A stretch of DNA of 64,000 bases, taken from Rossellomorea sp036867415. GTDB lineage: Bacteria; Bacillota; Bacilli; Bacillales; Bacillaceae_B. Below, one piece after another: positions 44,754 through 53,336 of this stretch. Position numbers and translations under genes: made by a program. Location of the stretch: positions 1-64,000 of the forward strand of contig NZ_JBAJHU010000007.1 of the NCBI RefSeq assembly GCF_036867415.1, written 5' to 3'. Numbering within the stretch: position 1 is the first letter of the stretch; every line of letters starts with the position of its first letter. The notes under the pieces were generated by a model that was given only the letters and a program-made list of their open reading frames with translations, made no database searches and was not told the DNA's origin.

Positions 44754-45419
44754 TTATTTGACCCACTTCACAACATCATCAAACGGAAGGCGTATTCTCG
44801 GTCCCGGCTCTTTTTTTCGATAGCCGAAGGCAATCATTAACGAGATGGTAAAGTGACCGTCCTCAAGCAGCCCTTCCTCGTCCAACAGCTGATTCATATT
44901 ATCAATAGGAAAGCCTTCGATCGGACATGAGTCAATGCCGATTTGAGCCGCAGCCATCATCATGTTTGCAAGCGGTATGTACGTCTGCTTAATAGCCCAA
45001 TCGGTAAGAAAGCGCTCATGATCCAGGAGCTTGAAATCATGTCTCTGGAACTCTTCAAAGATTTCAAGATGCCTTGTCAGGTGTTCCTTCGGAACGGCTT
45101 TGGACTGCTGCTCTTTCTGGTAGGCGGAGTCATATCTCATATCCAGATTGGTCCGGACCAGAATAATGACGAAGTGGCTGGCCTCCGGCAGTTTGCTGGC
45201 CGCTCCATACGAAATGTTTTTTATTTTGTTCCGAAGCTGTTCGTTTTGAACAACAACAAATCTCCACGGCTCAGTGCTAAACGAGCTTGGCGAAAGCCGG
45301 CCTGTTTCCAAAATAAATTCAAAATCATCATCGGAGATAGTTTTGTTAGGATCGAATTCTTTAGTTGCATGGCGAAAATGATAAGCTTTTAAAATTTCTT
45401 CCTTCTTGGTCATTGTCAT
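44754..45419 (-). CDS. NAD(P)H nitroreductase, YfkO-like
   Basis: The 221-residue protein matches YfkO in length and pattern: YHFRHATKEFDPNKTISDDD, ETGRLSPSSFSTEPWRFVVV and IGIDSCPIEGF near residue 160. It binds FMN and reduces nitro compounds or quinones. AAAGGAGAATATAC precedes the ATG. It probably forms one block with the azoreductase downstream, with the hairpin between. An operator-like GTTGTACATGTGTCAAC lies upstream at 45455-45471. Confidence 0.88.
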   Translation of the reverse strand: MTMTKKEEILKAYHFRHATKEFDPNKTISDDDFEFILETGRLSPSSFSTEPWRFVVVQNEQLRNKIKNISYGAASKLPEASHFVIILVRTNLDMRYDSAYQKEQQSKAVPKEHLTRHLEIFEEFQRHDFKLLDHERFLTDWAIKQTYIPLANMMMAAAQIGIDSCPIEGFPIDNMNQLLDEEGLLEDGHFTISLMIAFGYRKKEPGPRIRLPFDDVVKWVK

Positions 45420-46054
45420 GTATATTCTCCTTTTTAATTAACATTTAATATAGATAGTTGACACATGTACAACAATCGTCTTCGTCTGCCTCATTAAACC
45501 GTTTCAACCACTCGGTCCGCCCGGGGCATTGACCTCTTATACAAGTGATATCTAGTTAAAAGCATCGTTTCATCAGACTTGTTCTACCATAATCGATTAT
45601 TCTGTTAATAAACGAATGATACAAAAATCGTTACAGCTTTTTTAGCTCTCGCAAAATCCCCTCTGGCTTTGACTTTGCATGAAATTCGGATTGACATAGG
45701 AGGAGCGAATAATGGCGCGCTCATCAATCATGAAAGTAGCCGGAACCGGCAAAACCCATTTTGAGGTATTGTTGTACTCCACCTCCAATATCGAATGATA
45801 GCTTGATTATAATTCTAAAAAAAACGAAGTTCTGTAATGTAGCTTACAGTTTTCCATTTTATTTTTGAAATTGTGTAAGCCGGCAGAACAATGTAATCTA
45901 AATGACCGATGCCGATTTGGTTGGCAAGTTAATCTGCAAACTAAACCGCCAAGTACCATTAAGTTATCAGCAGCCAATTTATTTTGTACTGGATGTGAGG
46001 AGAAAATTCGCTCAATTAATAAAATAAGAATACAAATGTAAAAGGAAAATATGG
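45420..46054. other. Gap with one short frame
   Basis: A 28-codon frame at 45712-45798 (plus strand, start MARSSIMKVAGTGKTHFE) follows AGGAGGAGCG and may be the start of a broken gene. Nothing else was recognised. Confidence 0.3.
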
Positions 46055-46241
46055 ATGAAGATACTCGTTTTAGGAGGAACAGCGTTTTCGGTGGTCGGTT
46101 ATTCTATTTATTACACGGGGATGGCCACGATGTGACCATTGCAACAAGAGGTCAGAATAAGGGTCGACAGGTGGTGTTCAAGGGAACGCATTCGCAGATC
46201 ATCCATGCGGAGCAGTCGATCACGCAAAGATACTTGGCATA
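46055..46241 (+). pseudogene. NAD-dependent epimerase fragment
   Basis: The ATG follows AAAGGAAAATATGG and reads MKILVLGGTAFS. A frameshift follows, then LFYLLHGDGHDVTIATRGQN. This is the N terminus of a gene like the intact one at 29,823-30,725, cut after about 40 codons. Confidence 0.75.
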
Positions 46242-46440
46242 ATGCATCCAATCACTTTGATAAATGGTAATACTCAATCAGATCTGCTGGCAGAATCGTT
46301 ACTTTTTCACTTAATTAACGGATTCTATTTGAAGATTGCGAACGTTCATTTTATAATATAAAGAAACTGAAGATGCTTCTCGACGACTTAGATAAACTCC
46401 GTGGACTATACAATGTCATTTACGAAGGAGATGAACCAAT

Positions 46441-46779
46441 TTGAAAAATAATTTCATCGAATACTGTCTAAACAAAAAAGGATCGATTAAGGATTATCCC
46501 TTAGGAACCGATCCACTCGCGATAAAAATTTCAGGCAAAATATTCGCTCTTTTTTATGAGGAAAAAGGGTACTTGGTCCTAAAATGTGACCCGGTGATTG
46601 CGGAAAACTTGAGAGAGCAGCATGAGGACGTTCGACCGGGGTATCATATGAACAAACAGCACTGGAATACGATTATTCTCGAGGGTTCTTTGCCAGAGTC
46701 GTTTATTTTTGAAATGATTGACCACTCTTACGATTTGGTTGTTAAAAGCTTTCCTAAGAGCATCCGGGAGTCTATTTAG
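46441..46779 (+). CDS. MmcQ/YjbR-family protein
   Basis: The 112-residue protein has the YjbR pattern: IKDYPLGTDPLAIKISGKIF, LVLKCDPVIAENLREQHEDV, PGYHMNKQHWNTI and a C-terminal DHSYDLVV helix. The fold resembles a winged or double-psi domain of unknown role, sometimes called DNA-binding. The start is a TTG at 46441, preceded by AAGGAGATGAACC. It has no obvious partner. Confidence 0.8.
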   Translation: MKNNFIEYCLNKKGSIKDYPLGTDPLAIKISGKIFALFYEEKGYLVLKCDPVIAENLREQHEDVRPGYHMNKQHWNTIILEGSLPESFIFEMIDHSYDLVVKSFPKSIRESI

Positions 46780-47539
46780 TTTTGTAATTGTTGGAAATCT
46801 ATATTACAAATCTATTTCTGTTTACTCATTTTTACATGACGCAGGCTGCGCTCCCTACCGCATAGGGCTCGAGTTTCCGGAAATCCGGATGTTGCGAGGT
46901 ATAGGCCCGCAAATCGTCCAACTTGCGGCCGGGGAGCACATCCGGCATCATTTCGCCACGCAGATTGTGAATGCCTGTGTTATAGGGTGTCCTTTCTTGA
47001 TAACAAAATCATCGACATTCAGGTCCAGATGACCGCTTACCTTCGTCTCTCCCCCATACTTGTTCGTAAATGCGTTCCTTTTCGGCCGGCAATAAATAAA
47101 ATTCATGAGTGCTACTTCTCCTTCCAACTAGACATTGTCAAAGACACATTAAGCAATAACCGTTATTACAGTTAATAAATAAATTTCTAATTTTATAGAA
47201 TATGTTCCAAAACTCGTATCTCTCTAAATACACAAATTTACATTTACTTACATCTATTATGCCGTTTTTGGACTAATCTCGGACTTACCCCGATTTAGAA
47301 CCGTCAATAAGGTTTTGTATAAAATGTTACACATTTTTGAGAACGTGAGTCACGTTCTCTTTTTGTTGTTGTGGCAGGGTCTACTTAGAGGTCTAAAAAA
47401 AAGTAATATTTAAAAAGACGTTGGCAAATCAACGCTCAACGTCTTTAATGTCTATTTAATTTTACATAGTAACAGGGTTTTATCAAACTTTGTTTTAAAT
47501 TATCAATAATCTAACATTTACTCCACTAAATGAATGTCC
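46780..47539. other. Mixed-composition gap with decayed GC-rich segment
   Basis: Positions 46,840-47,100 are GC-rich and on the minus strand read MMPDVLPGRKLDDLRAYTSQ and HPDFRKLEPYAVGS, apparently a gene piece of foreign origin that I cannot name. Two hairpins look like terminators: GAGAACGTGA/TCACGTTCTC with T run at 47338-47366, and AAAGACGTTG/CAACGTCTTT at 47417-47452. Confidence 0.4.
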
Positions 47540-47765
47540 TACTAGCCCATCAGGAGGTTTCCCCCTGCTTTCTGAAGTAATGTTCGAAGATTTTCCACAT
47601 TTTGCAGACTGTGGCGAGTTTGCGAACTTTGAAACTTCATCTCTTATTGGAATCCAATCGTTTAAATCCCTACCATATCCAGATTCAAATACTAAAGTTG
47701 GATTTTCGTTGTCTTCGCCAAAATACTCATAATACAGCCCAAATCCACCAATATCTAAGTTTTTG
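47540..47765 (-). pseudogene. Alpha/beta hydrolase N-terminal remnant
   Basis: The minus strand reads LDIGGFGLYYEYFGEDNENP, then TLVFESGYGRDLNDWIPIRD and, after a frameshift, NLRTLLQKAGGNLLMG. This matches the part of an alpha/beta hydrolase before the nucleophile elbow. The catalytic serine region is missing. Confidence 0.6.
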
Positions 47766-47774
47766 CACCTTCAC

Positions 47775-47905
47775 TCATACTTTATCTGGGGATTGAGAAC
47801 TTATTGCCAGCAGCTGTTCTCCTTTTTGTTTAATGTGGGGAAGCAGCTCCTGATACGCCTTGAGCTCCAGGTTACAATGGACACCAAGCCCCACTGTAAA
47901 AGGTT
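47775..47905 (-). pseudogene. Redoxin gene, C-terminal fragment
   Basis: The minus strand reads VGLGVHCNLELKAYQELLPH and IKQKGEQLLAISSQSPDK. Redoxins of this group have GGWCPYCNLELRAYQE at this point, so the first active-site cysteine is lost and the second kept. It begins where the fragment at 38,964-39,255 breaks off. Confidence 0.6.
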
Positions 47906-47921
47906 TATATAACAATGAAAA

Positions 47922-47950
47922 AGTCCTTGGAGAAGCCTCCAAGAACTCTA
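47922..47950 (-). terminator. Terminator of msrAB copy 2
   Basis: On the minus strand CTTGGAG and CTCCAAG pair around a short loop and are followed by CTTTTTC. Confidence 0.7.
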
Positions 47951-47955
47951 AATTT

Positions 47956-48909
47956 CTATTGGAACAAACCAAGATATTCCCCGTAACCCTCTTCCTGCAG
48001 TTTATCTTTTGGAATAAATTTGAGGGCCGCAGAGTTGATACAATATCGAAGCCCACCTTTATCACGTGGACCATCATCAAATACGTGTCCTAAATGAGAA
48101 TCTGCCGACGTGCTTCTTACTTCTATCCGTCTCATTCCATGGGACGTATCTAGTTTTTCAAGTATCTCTTGATGCTTGATTGGCTTCGTGAAGCTCGGCC
48201 ACCCACAGCCAGAATCAAATTTATCAAAAGAGCTAAATAATGGTTTGCCAGAGACAATCTCGACATAAATCCCTTCATCTTTATGATCCCAGAATTCATT
48301 TTGAAAGGGTGGTTCCGTTCCATTTTCTTGTGTGATACGATACTGAATAGGAGTAAGCTTCTTGATGTTTTTAGCCTGATGCTTTTTCCAGTTTTCCCGA
48401 ATAAATCCTGCTCGTCCTGATCCTTCCTTATAAAGGTTATAATGAAAGGAATTCTTTTTATAATAGTGCTGATGATATTCTTCTGCCGGATAAAACACAG
48501 ACGCCTCTTTAATTTCTGTCACGATTGGCTTTGAAAACCTTTTACTTTCATGTAATTTCTGCTTAGATTCTTCGGCAAGTCGCTTTTGTTCCTCTGTATG
48601 ATAAAAAATGGCCGTTTTGTAGGACTCTCCTCGATCACCAAACTGACCATGAGCATCGGTAGGATCAATTTGCTGCCAGAAAAGCTCTAACAACTTCTCA
48701 TACGGAAAAACGGTTGGGTCGAACGTAATTTGGACTACCTCATAATGACCCGTTGTGTTAGAGCATACTTCATGATAAGTCGGGGTCTCTTTATGCCCAC
48801 CTGTATAGCCTGACACAACTTTTATAATACCTGGTAATTCATCAAAGGGTTGAACCATACACCAAAAACATCCACCGGCAAACGTAGCTAATTCATATTG
48901 TGTTGACAT
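47956..48909 (-). CDS. msrAB: Peptide methionine sulfoxide reductase MsrA-MsrB fusion, copy 2
   Basis: The 317-residue fusion has MsrA motif FAGGCFWCM and MsrB motifs SGCGWPSFTKP, SHLGHVFDDGP and RYCINS. It is clearly related to, but well diverged from, copy 1 at 24,123, so the two do not stem from a recent duplication. GGAGGTCTGTTT precedes the ATG. An own promoter (TATACT at about 48,921-48,926) with an adjacent GTTTAGCTAAAC palindrome lies between it and the upstream osmC gene. Confidence 0.93.
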   Translation of the reverse strand: MSTQYELATFAGGCFWCMVQPFDELPGIIKVVSGYTGGHKETPTYHEVCSNTTGHYEVVQITFDPTVFPYEKLLELFWQQIDPTDAHGQFGDRGESYKTAIFYHTEEQKRLAEESKQKLHESKRFSKPIVTEIKEASVFYPAEEYHQHYYKKNSFHYNLYKEGSGRAGFIRENWKKHQAKNIKKLTPIQYRITQENGTEPPFQNEFWDHKDEGIYVEIVSGKPLFSSFDKFDSGCGWPSFTKPIKHQEILEKLDTSHGMRRIEVRSTSADSHLGHVFDDGPRDKGGLRYCINSAALKFIPKDKLQEEGYGEYLGLFQ

Positions 48910-49021
48910 AAACAGACCTCCAGTATAGTCAATATACTCCTAGTTTAGCTAAACCTTATTTATTCTTCATTTTAAGAAAAAAGCTCTTAGTTCATAAAGG
49001 GATCCTTGCCAAACAGTAAGA

Positions 49022-49462
49022 TTATTTTCTTCTCCAAGTAGATTGAATCTTAATAAAGTTTGTATCCTTTAAAATGTTGAATACTGGGCATCTTGAATCT
49101 GTTTTTTCTTTAAGTTCTTGAATTCTTTCGTCAGACTCGTCAGTATCAACAAGTGCTTCAATCGTAAGGGTTTGGAAGTATTGCTTTACGGATGCATCTC
49201 CCATTAACCCTTTTGGGTCTAAAGTGCCTTTAATTTTGAAGTCGATTCCATTTAAATTAAACTTCATTTCCTTTGCCGCCATGTTGGCAATTGCGTTTTC
49301 ACAGCCTGCAAGAGAGCCTAGTAATGTATTTAATGGGTTTGTACCCTTATCATTTCCACCTAAGTTTTTTGGCTCGTCTACAAAAAATGTATGCGCTCCT
49401 GCCTTCACTTCAGTTGTTACTTTTTGAGATGTAGATTGAATATTAAAATTCAATAATGCCAT
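49022..49462 (-). CDS. OsmC-family peroxidase, copy 2
   Basis: The 146-residue protein has both catalytic cysteines, in LGSLAGCENAIANMAA and DSRCPVFNIL, so it should be an active organic hydroperoxide reductase. DKGTNPLNTLLG matches the family core. AGGAGGAAC precedes the ATG. The gene lies upstream of msrAB copy 2, the same order as in the first block, and is preceded by the redox palindrome. Confidence 0.88.
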   Translation of the reverse strand: MALLNFNIQSTSQKVTTEVKAGAHTFFVDEPKNLGGNDKGTNPLNTLLGSLAGCENAIANMAAKEMKFNLNGIDFKIKGTLDPKGLMGDASVKQYFQTLTIEALVDTDESDERIQELKEKTDSRCPVFNILKDTNFIKIQSTWRRK

Positions 49463-49508
49463 GATTAGTTCCTCCTCTAAAATGTTTTTTTAACTTCTTA
49501 CACTTAGG

Positions 49509-49553
49509 AGTATACTTTTAATCCTCTAAAAAAAATGTTAGGTGCCTTACATT
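49509..49553 (-). promoter_or_regulatory. Redox palindrome and -10 box of osmC copy 2
   Basis: The palindrome AATGTTAG-GTGC-CTTACATT (49534-49553, one mismatch) is followed on the minus strand by exactly 19 bases and the -10 box TATACT (49514-49509). Confidence 0.7.
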
Positions 49554-49665
49554 TTTAAGAAATATTAAAATGAAGCAAAGGAAAGTTTAAGTATGTCAAT
49601 CCTAACTTCGTGTCTCGATTGGAGCCTAATGACATTTAAGTGGTTTAAGAAACCTTTAATGTTAT

Positions 49666-49699
49666 AGCAGCCCTAATAACAGGGCTGCTTTTCATTTTT
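49666..49699 (+). terminator. Orphan terminator
   Basis: Perfect arms AGCAGCCCT and AGGGCTGCT are followed by TTTTCATTTTTT. No intact plus-strand gene precedes it. Confidence 0.7.
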
Positions 49700-49812
49700 T
49701 CTATTAATCTAACCCACACATATCCTTTGATTGCTCTTTTTGAATTCTCCCTCACTTCTCGGATAACCGACCAAAGGCGATCGTAGGCTGAATCCGGAAA
49801 CTCTTGCATCAG

Positions 49813-50098
49813 ATGAAGTATCGATCTTTAATGTTGTTTGAAAACGAAGAGCAGAAGTGTGGGATGGTTCAATAACTAGAATAGATTAAGCGAAACAGCT
49901 ATACCTCTGTAGAGCCCCTACAATCATTTTACGAAGCAGTCCTTCGTCATCAAAAGTATTACCTTCAGCGGTGGAGACCGGTCTATGAGAAGTGGCAGGA
50001 TTTACATTTGGAAAAGGAGTCAATAGTTGAATCAACCTTAGCTGCTAGGCTAAATGTCTTGCAAAGGTGGTTGAGGTTCACTAGTAGAACTTTGAGGT
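49813..50098 (+). pseudogene. MsrA-like gene, C-terminal half
   Basis: The frame starts MKYRSLMLFENEEQ, has two stops, and goes on as NSYTSVEPLQSFYEAVLRHQ and KYYLQRWRPVYEKWQDLHL. It matches the C-terminal half of the intact MsrA-like gene at 36,629-37,090 but lies in front of the N-terminal half. Confidence 0.75.
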
Positions 50099-50350
50099 GA
50101 TGAAATTGGATTCAGTAACATTTGGAATGGGTTGCTTTTGGGAGCATGAGGCGCGTTTTGGGTACCATTCAGGGATTATTAGAACGAGAGTCGGGTTCGC
50201 AGGTGGAAAAGAAGGTCAACCGACATCGAAAAACACGCTGTACTACACGGAGGTTTTACAAGTCCAGTTTAACCCAGAGCTTTTAAGTTTAGAGCAAATC
50301 GTCAATCAATTTTTTAAGCAACATAATACAACGGGAGCACCTAGTTCTAA
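50097..50350 (+). pseudogene. MsrA-like gene, N-terminal half
   Basis: GAGGTGA precedes a frame that reads LDSVTFGMGCFWEHEARFGY and YYTEVLQVQFNPELLSLEQI. It breaks off after NTTGAPS. In the intact gene this part precedes the half found here at 49,813-50,098, so the order is permuted. Confidence 0.8.
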
Positions 50351-50400
50351 AAATAAAAATCAGGGCAAATCGATTACAAGGTGCCTGATTTATATCTTCC

Positions 50401-50570
50401 TTAATTTTTATATTTTTGCTTCAAATAGGCCGTATAAATTTGATTGTTGCTTTTTAGAATAAACCCGGATTATTTGGATTATAGTCCACTTTTAGATCTT
50501 CATCAAATAAATATCTGACTTTGTTCCAGAAGGACTGGTTTATAGTTGGTTGATAGGAATTTAGGAAAAG
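50401..50570 (-). pseudogene. HesB-like gene, C-terminal remnant
   Basis: The minus strand matches the end of the HesB-like gene at 37,151-37,468, including the last codons before TAA, with base deletions that shift the frame. Confidence 0.7.
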
Positions 50571-50897
50571 TGACCTCCTCCTACTCCGCATTTATTGTGA
50601 AATCGACTGAAGGGCATTGTGGTCTACAATATTTAGTAATCTCTAATCGCTTTTGTTTCTCAAGTAATATTTCTAGATAAAGATCCAGCCATAATTATTT
50701 AATTTCGTTCAAAAAACTTAGTGTTCAGCGATCACTAAGTTGAACCACTGGGATACTCGATAGAAACCTTAATCCATCACTCTTCTGCGCCTTAATCAAA
50801 TAAGGAAAAGTCGGAATTTCGATCGAGTAAAAAACTTCGATTTTTTACGTGTAATTACCCTAATGCTATATTATTTTGGTATGCTCCCTGATCTCCT
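50571..50897. other. Gap downstream of the germinant receptor operon
   Basis: Only a low-GC hairpin (GTAAAAAA/TTTTTTAC, 50825-50846) was seen; it may be a weak terminator of the minus-strand ger operon. Confidence 0.35.
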
Positions 50898-51116
50898 TTA
50901 AGAAAATATTGTATTTGCAAACGGTTTGAAAATTGAAATCATTATATTCGCTATGGAATATGGGTATATTTCATGAATCAAAAAAACAATTAATGAAACC
51001 AATAAAATTGATACGTTTACCACCAAATATTTTTTTTTGTCCTTCTTTTTTAATGGTCTGATTTCAATAACCGGAATTATGATACAAATGAAAATAAACA
51101 TTGAATATATAATCAC
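50898..51116 (-). CDS. Small two-TM protein of the germinant receptor operon (D-subunit-like)
   Basis: The 72-residue product has two hydrophobic segments (about 2-18 and 30-48) joined by a charged loop, KKKDKKK. The GTG start overlaps the gerB-like stop (GTGA) and has GGAG eight bases upstream. Some Bacillus germinant receptor operons carry small two-TM D genes that modulate germination; size, topology and place fit that class. Function here is inferred. Confidence 0.6.
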   Translation of the reverse strand: MIIYSMFIFICIIIPVIEIRPLKKKDKKKYLVVNVSILLVSLIVFLIHEIYPYSIANIMISIFKPFANTIFS

Positions 51117-52228
51117 GGTGTAAGCTCCTTACTTTCCTTCCGAATTCGTTTACTTCTAATAAACAAAATTAAACACATTATAAGAGGAATTGCGAATTCA
51201 TATGAAAACAATGATAATATTGGATATATTCTTCCAACAAAAAATTCCAATTCAGCTGTATTATTAGATGTATAATAAGCAATTACAAAGGTTAATAATG
51301 CTACGGAAAATACAATGGGTTCATATTTGTCTAAATTAAGTAATTGTTTTATTGCTAAAATCGTACAAAAATACCAAAAAGCCACTTTTAAAGTTACTCC
51401 TGCTACCAAGAAAAACATTATAATTATGTCCAACCTTCTCCAAAGTAAATCCATCTCAATTAACTTTGCTACACTATAAACCGGAAAATCTAAATATTTA
51501 GTCTCCAACCCTAGGACCCCAAAAGTAATTATAGTAATGAGTGTAGTAAGTATCCCAACTACAATTAAAGTAATTATAATTGTAGTCTTAATATTTTTTT
51601 TATTGCCAGAAGTAAGGAATGGGAATATCATCGTAATTAGAATAACCTGCCCCATCCAACTACTAAGAGGTAGAGATCCCTTTAGTACAGGAGATAAACC
51701 TTCTGAGAGTAGGGGTTTTAACGGCACATTTAACAATGGAACTGCGGTAATGATGATTACAATAAATGAGATAATTAAAAATAGCATAACCAGTACATTT
51801 GTCCTTGCTAAGGCATTCATTCCCACTTTAGTAATGTATACAACAATCAAAAAAAAGACAATAAAGAATGTAAGAGTTGGTGTTTCTGGCAGAAAAATAG
51901 ACTGGGTAATTGAACATCCCTGTTTAATTACTGTACTGTTAGAAAATATACAGTAAAGCACAAAACCAATACCTAAAATTTTCCCAATTATTTTGCCGAA
52001 TAATTTTACAAATATCGTTATTAGGTTGTCTTGAGGGAATTTATTGTATAAATAAAAAACCATCATTCCTAGAATTGGCGCCATAAATGTGCTTACAATT
52101 TGTGAAATCCAACCATCTGCTCCAGCAATTTGTACCACTGTACTAGGAATGATTAATAAGTTTGTACCTGTTATTTGAATAAAAATTATCGAAGATAATT
52201 GCAGGTTGTTAATTTCAGCTATTTTCAT
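51113..52228 (-). CDS. Spore germinant receptor subunit B (GerAB-like)
   Basis: The 371-residue membrane protein has about ten hydrophobic segments and belongs to the APC-like spore germination permeases. It begins NNLQLSSIIFIQITGTNLLI. The B subunit binds the germinant amino acid or nucleoside in the inner spore membrane. ATG 52228 follows AGAGGTGAA; an upstream frame extension overlaps gerC and is not used. It is the third of the three classical subunits here, since the order is A-C-B. Confidence 0.88.
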   Translation of the reverse strand: MKIAEINNLQLSSIIFIQITGTNLLIIPSTVVQIAGADGWISQIVSTFMAPILGMMVFYLYNKFPQDNLITIFVKLFGKIIGKILGIGFVLYCIFSNSTVIKQGCSITQSIFLPETPTLTFFIVFFLIVVYITKVGMNALARTNVLVMLFLIISFIVIIITAVPLLNVPLKPLLSEGLSPVLKGSLPLSSWMGQVILITMIFPFLTSGNKKNIKTTIIITLIVVGILTTLITIITFGVLGLETKYLDFPVYSVAKLIEMDLLWRRLDIIIMFFLVAGVTLKVAFWYFCTILAIKQLLNLDKYEPIVFSVALLTFVIAYYTSNNTAELEFFVGRIYPILSLFSYEFAIPLIMCLILFIRSKRIRKESKELTP

Positions 52229-52241
52229 CAATTCACCTCTA

Positions 52242-53336
52242 TTAATGTACTGCACCTGATTGAGTAATTCTTGTTTTAATTTTAAGCTTGATGTTGGCGT
52301 TTTTATACACGTTTTTATACTCACCTTCTATTTCTTTCCATTCTTTTGGATTGTTAAGATATAGCAAATTCCCAAATCCGAAATAATCAATTTTTACATT
52401 TTTTTGTGAATGTTCTATGGTTTTTGTTGCTAATTCTTTTATTTTTTTGTTAAGTGATTTTTCTAATTCCTTAATTGTATCAGGCTTCCACATATTCTTA
52501 ATACAATAATTTTCAGCCATCTTTGCATCAAATTCCAAAGATAGATTTATTTCAAAATTGCCAAGATTATTTACAAAAGAATCCGTTCTTTTTTTTTTAT
52601 TAGTTAATTCAAATGTAATTTTTCTGTTTTCATTATCTAGACAATTTATCGTAACAGAGGAATAGTTTTTTTTTAAATTTAATAACCCAAAACCTTTTGC
52701 TTCATCTTCTTTAATTGTAGTTATATATTTATCTTTATTAAATATTGAGACACCATCTATACGCGGGTTTTCTCCATCTAATAAGATATGAGTAATTGTT
52801 AAGAATGGCTTTTTGAAAAATAAATTTTGATACACTTTGTGTATAGTGCTTACTTCACCAAGTCCATTACGCTCTGATGCCTCTCTGGCAATTAATTTTA
52901 GTGTTTCTCCTGGTAATTGTTGCTTTTGTAAATTATACAAAATCTTACTTGGGTTTTCTGTAATTGCAACTAGCATATCTTGTCTCATTTCAGTATCTCT
53001 TCTAAAAAAATCCAATTGACTACGAACCCCATCCTTCGCCATGTCCTCACTTATAAGAATTACAGAATTATGTGACCAATAAGGTTTTCTAGGTAAAAAT
53101 TCGTTCAATTTTTTATTTGCTTCATAAATAGTTAGTCCTTCTACTTCCTTAGTTACCGGTATGGGCTCTTGAGATTTATTAGGCATTAAATACTGAATTA
53201 TTATCTTATAATCACTATCTGGGTTCTTTTCTATACCTACAGCTGAAATCAAAGAAAGTTTATCCACTTCTTCTCTAGTTGCACAGGAACTTAGTATTAG
53301 TACGGTAAAGATTGCAAAAACTCCAAATAATTTCAT
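52242..53336 (-). CDS. Spore germinant receptor lipoprotein C (GerAC-like)
   Basis: The 364-residue lipoprotein has a signal peptide with the lipobox LSSC, cysteine at about 18, followed by REEVDKLSLISAVGIEKN, the normal start of Ger(x)C proteins. Other family marks are YWSHNSVILISEDMAKDG and the C-terminal long-helix domain. Its ATG overlaps the gerA stop (ATGA), so translation is coupled. It anchors the receptor outside the inner membrane of the spore. Confidence 0.88.
   Translation of the reverse strand: MKLFGVFAIFTVLILSSCATREEVDKLSLISAVGIEKNPDSDYKIIIQYLMPNKSQEPIPVTKEVEGLTIYEANKKLNEFLPRKPYWSHNSVILISEDMAKDGVRSQLDFFRRDTEMRQDMLVAITENPSKILYNLQKQQLPGETLKLIAREASERNGLGEVSTIHKVYQNLFFKKPFLTITHILLDGENPRIDGVSIFNKDKYITTIKEDEAKGFGLLNLKKNYSSVTINCLDNENRKITFELTNKKKRTDSFVNNLGNFEINLSLEFDAKMAENYCIKNMWKPDTIKELEKSLNKKIKELATKTIEHSQKNVKIDYFGFGNLLYLNNPKEWKEIEGEYKNVYKNANIKLKIKTRITQSGAVH

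Noticed and set aside
48921..48950. Redox palindrome upstream of msrAB copy 2
   Set aside because: Only GTTTAGCTAAAC is present; it has no N4 spacer and not the 19-bp gap to the -10 box, so I do not count it as a fifth site.
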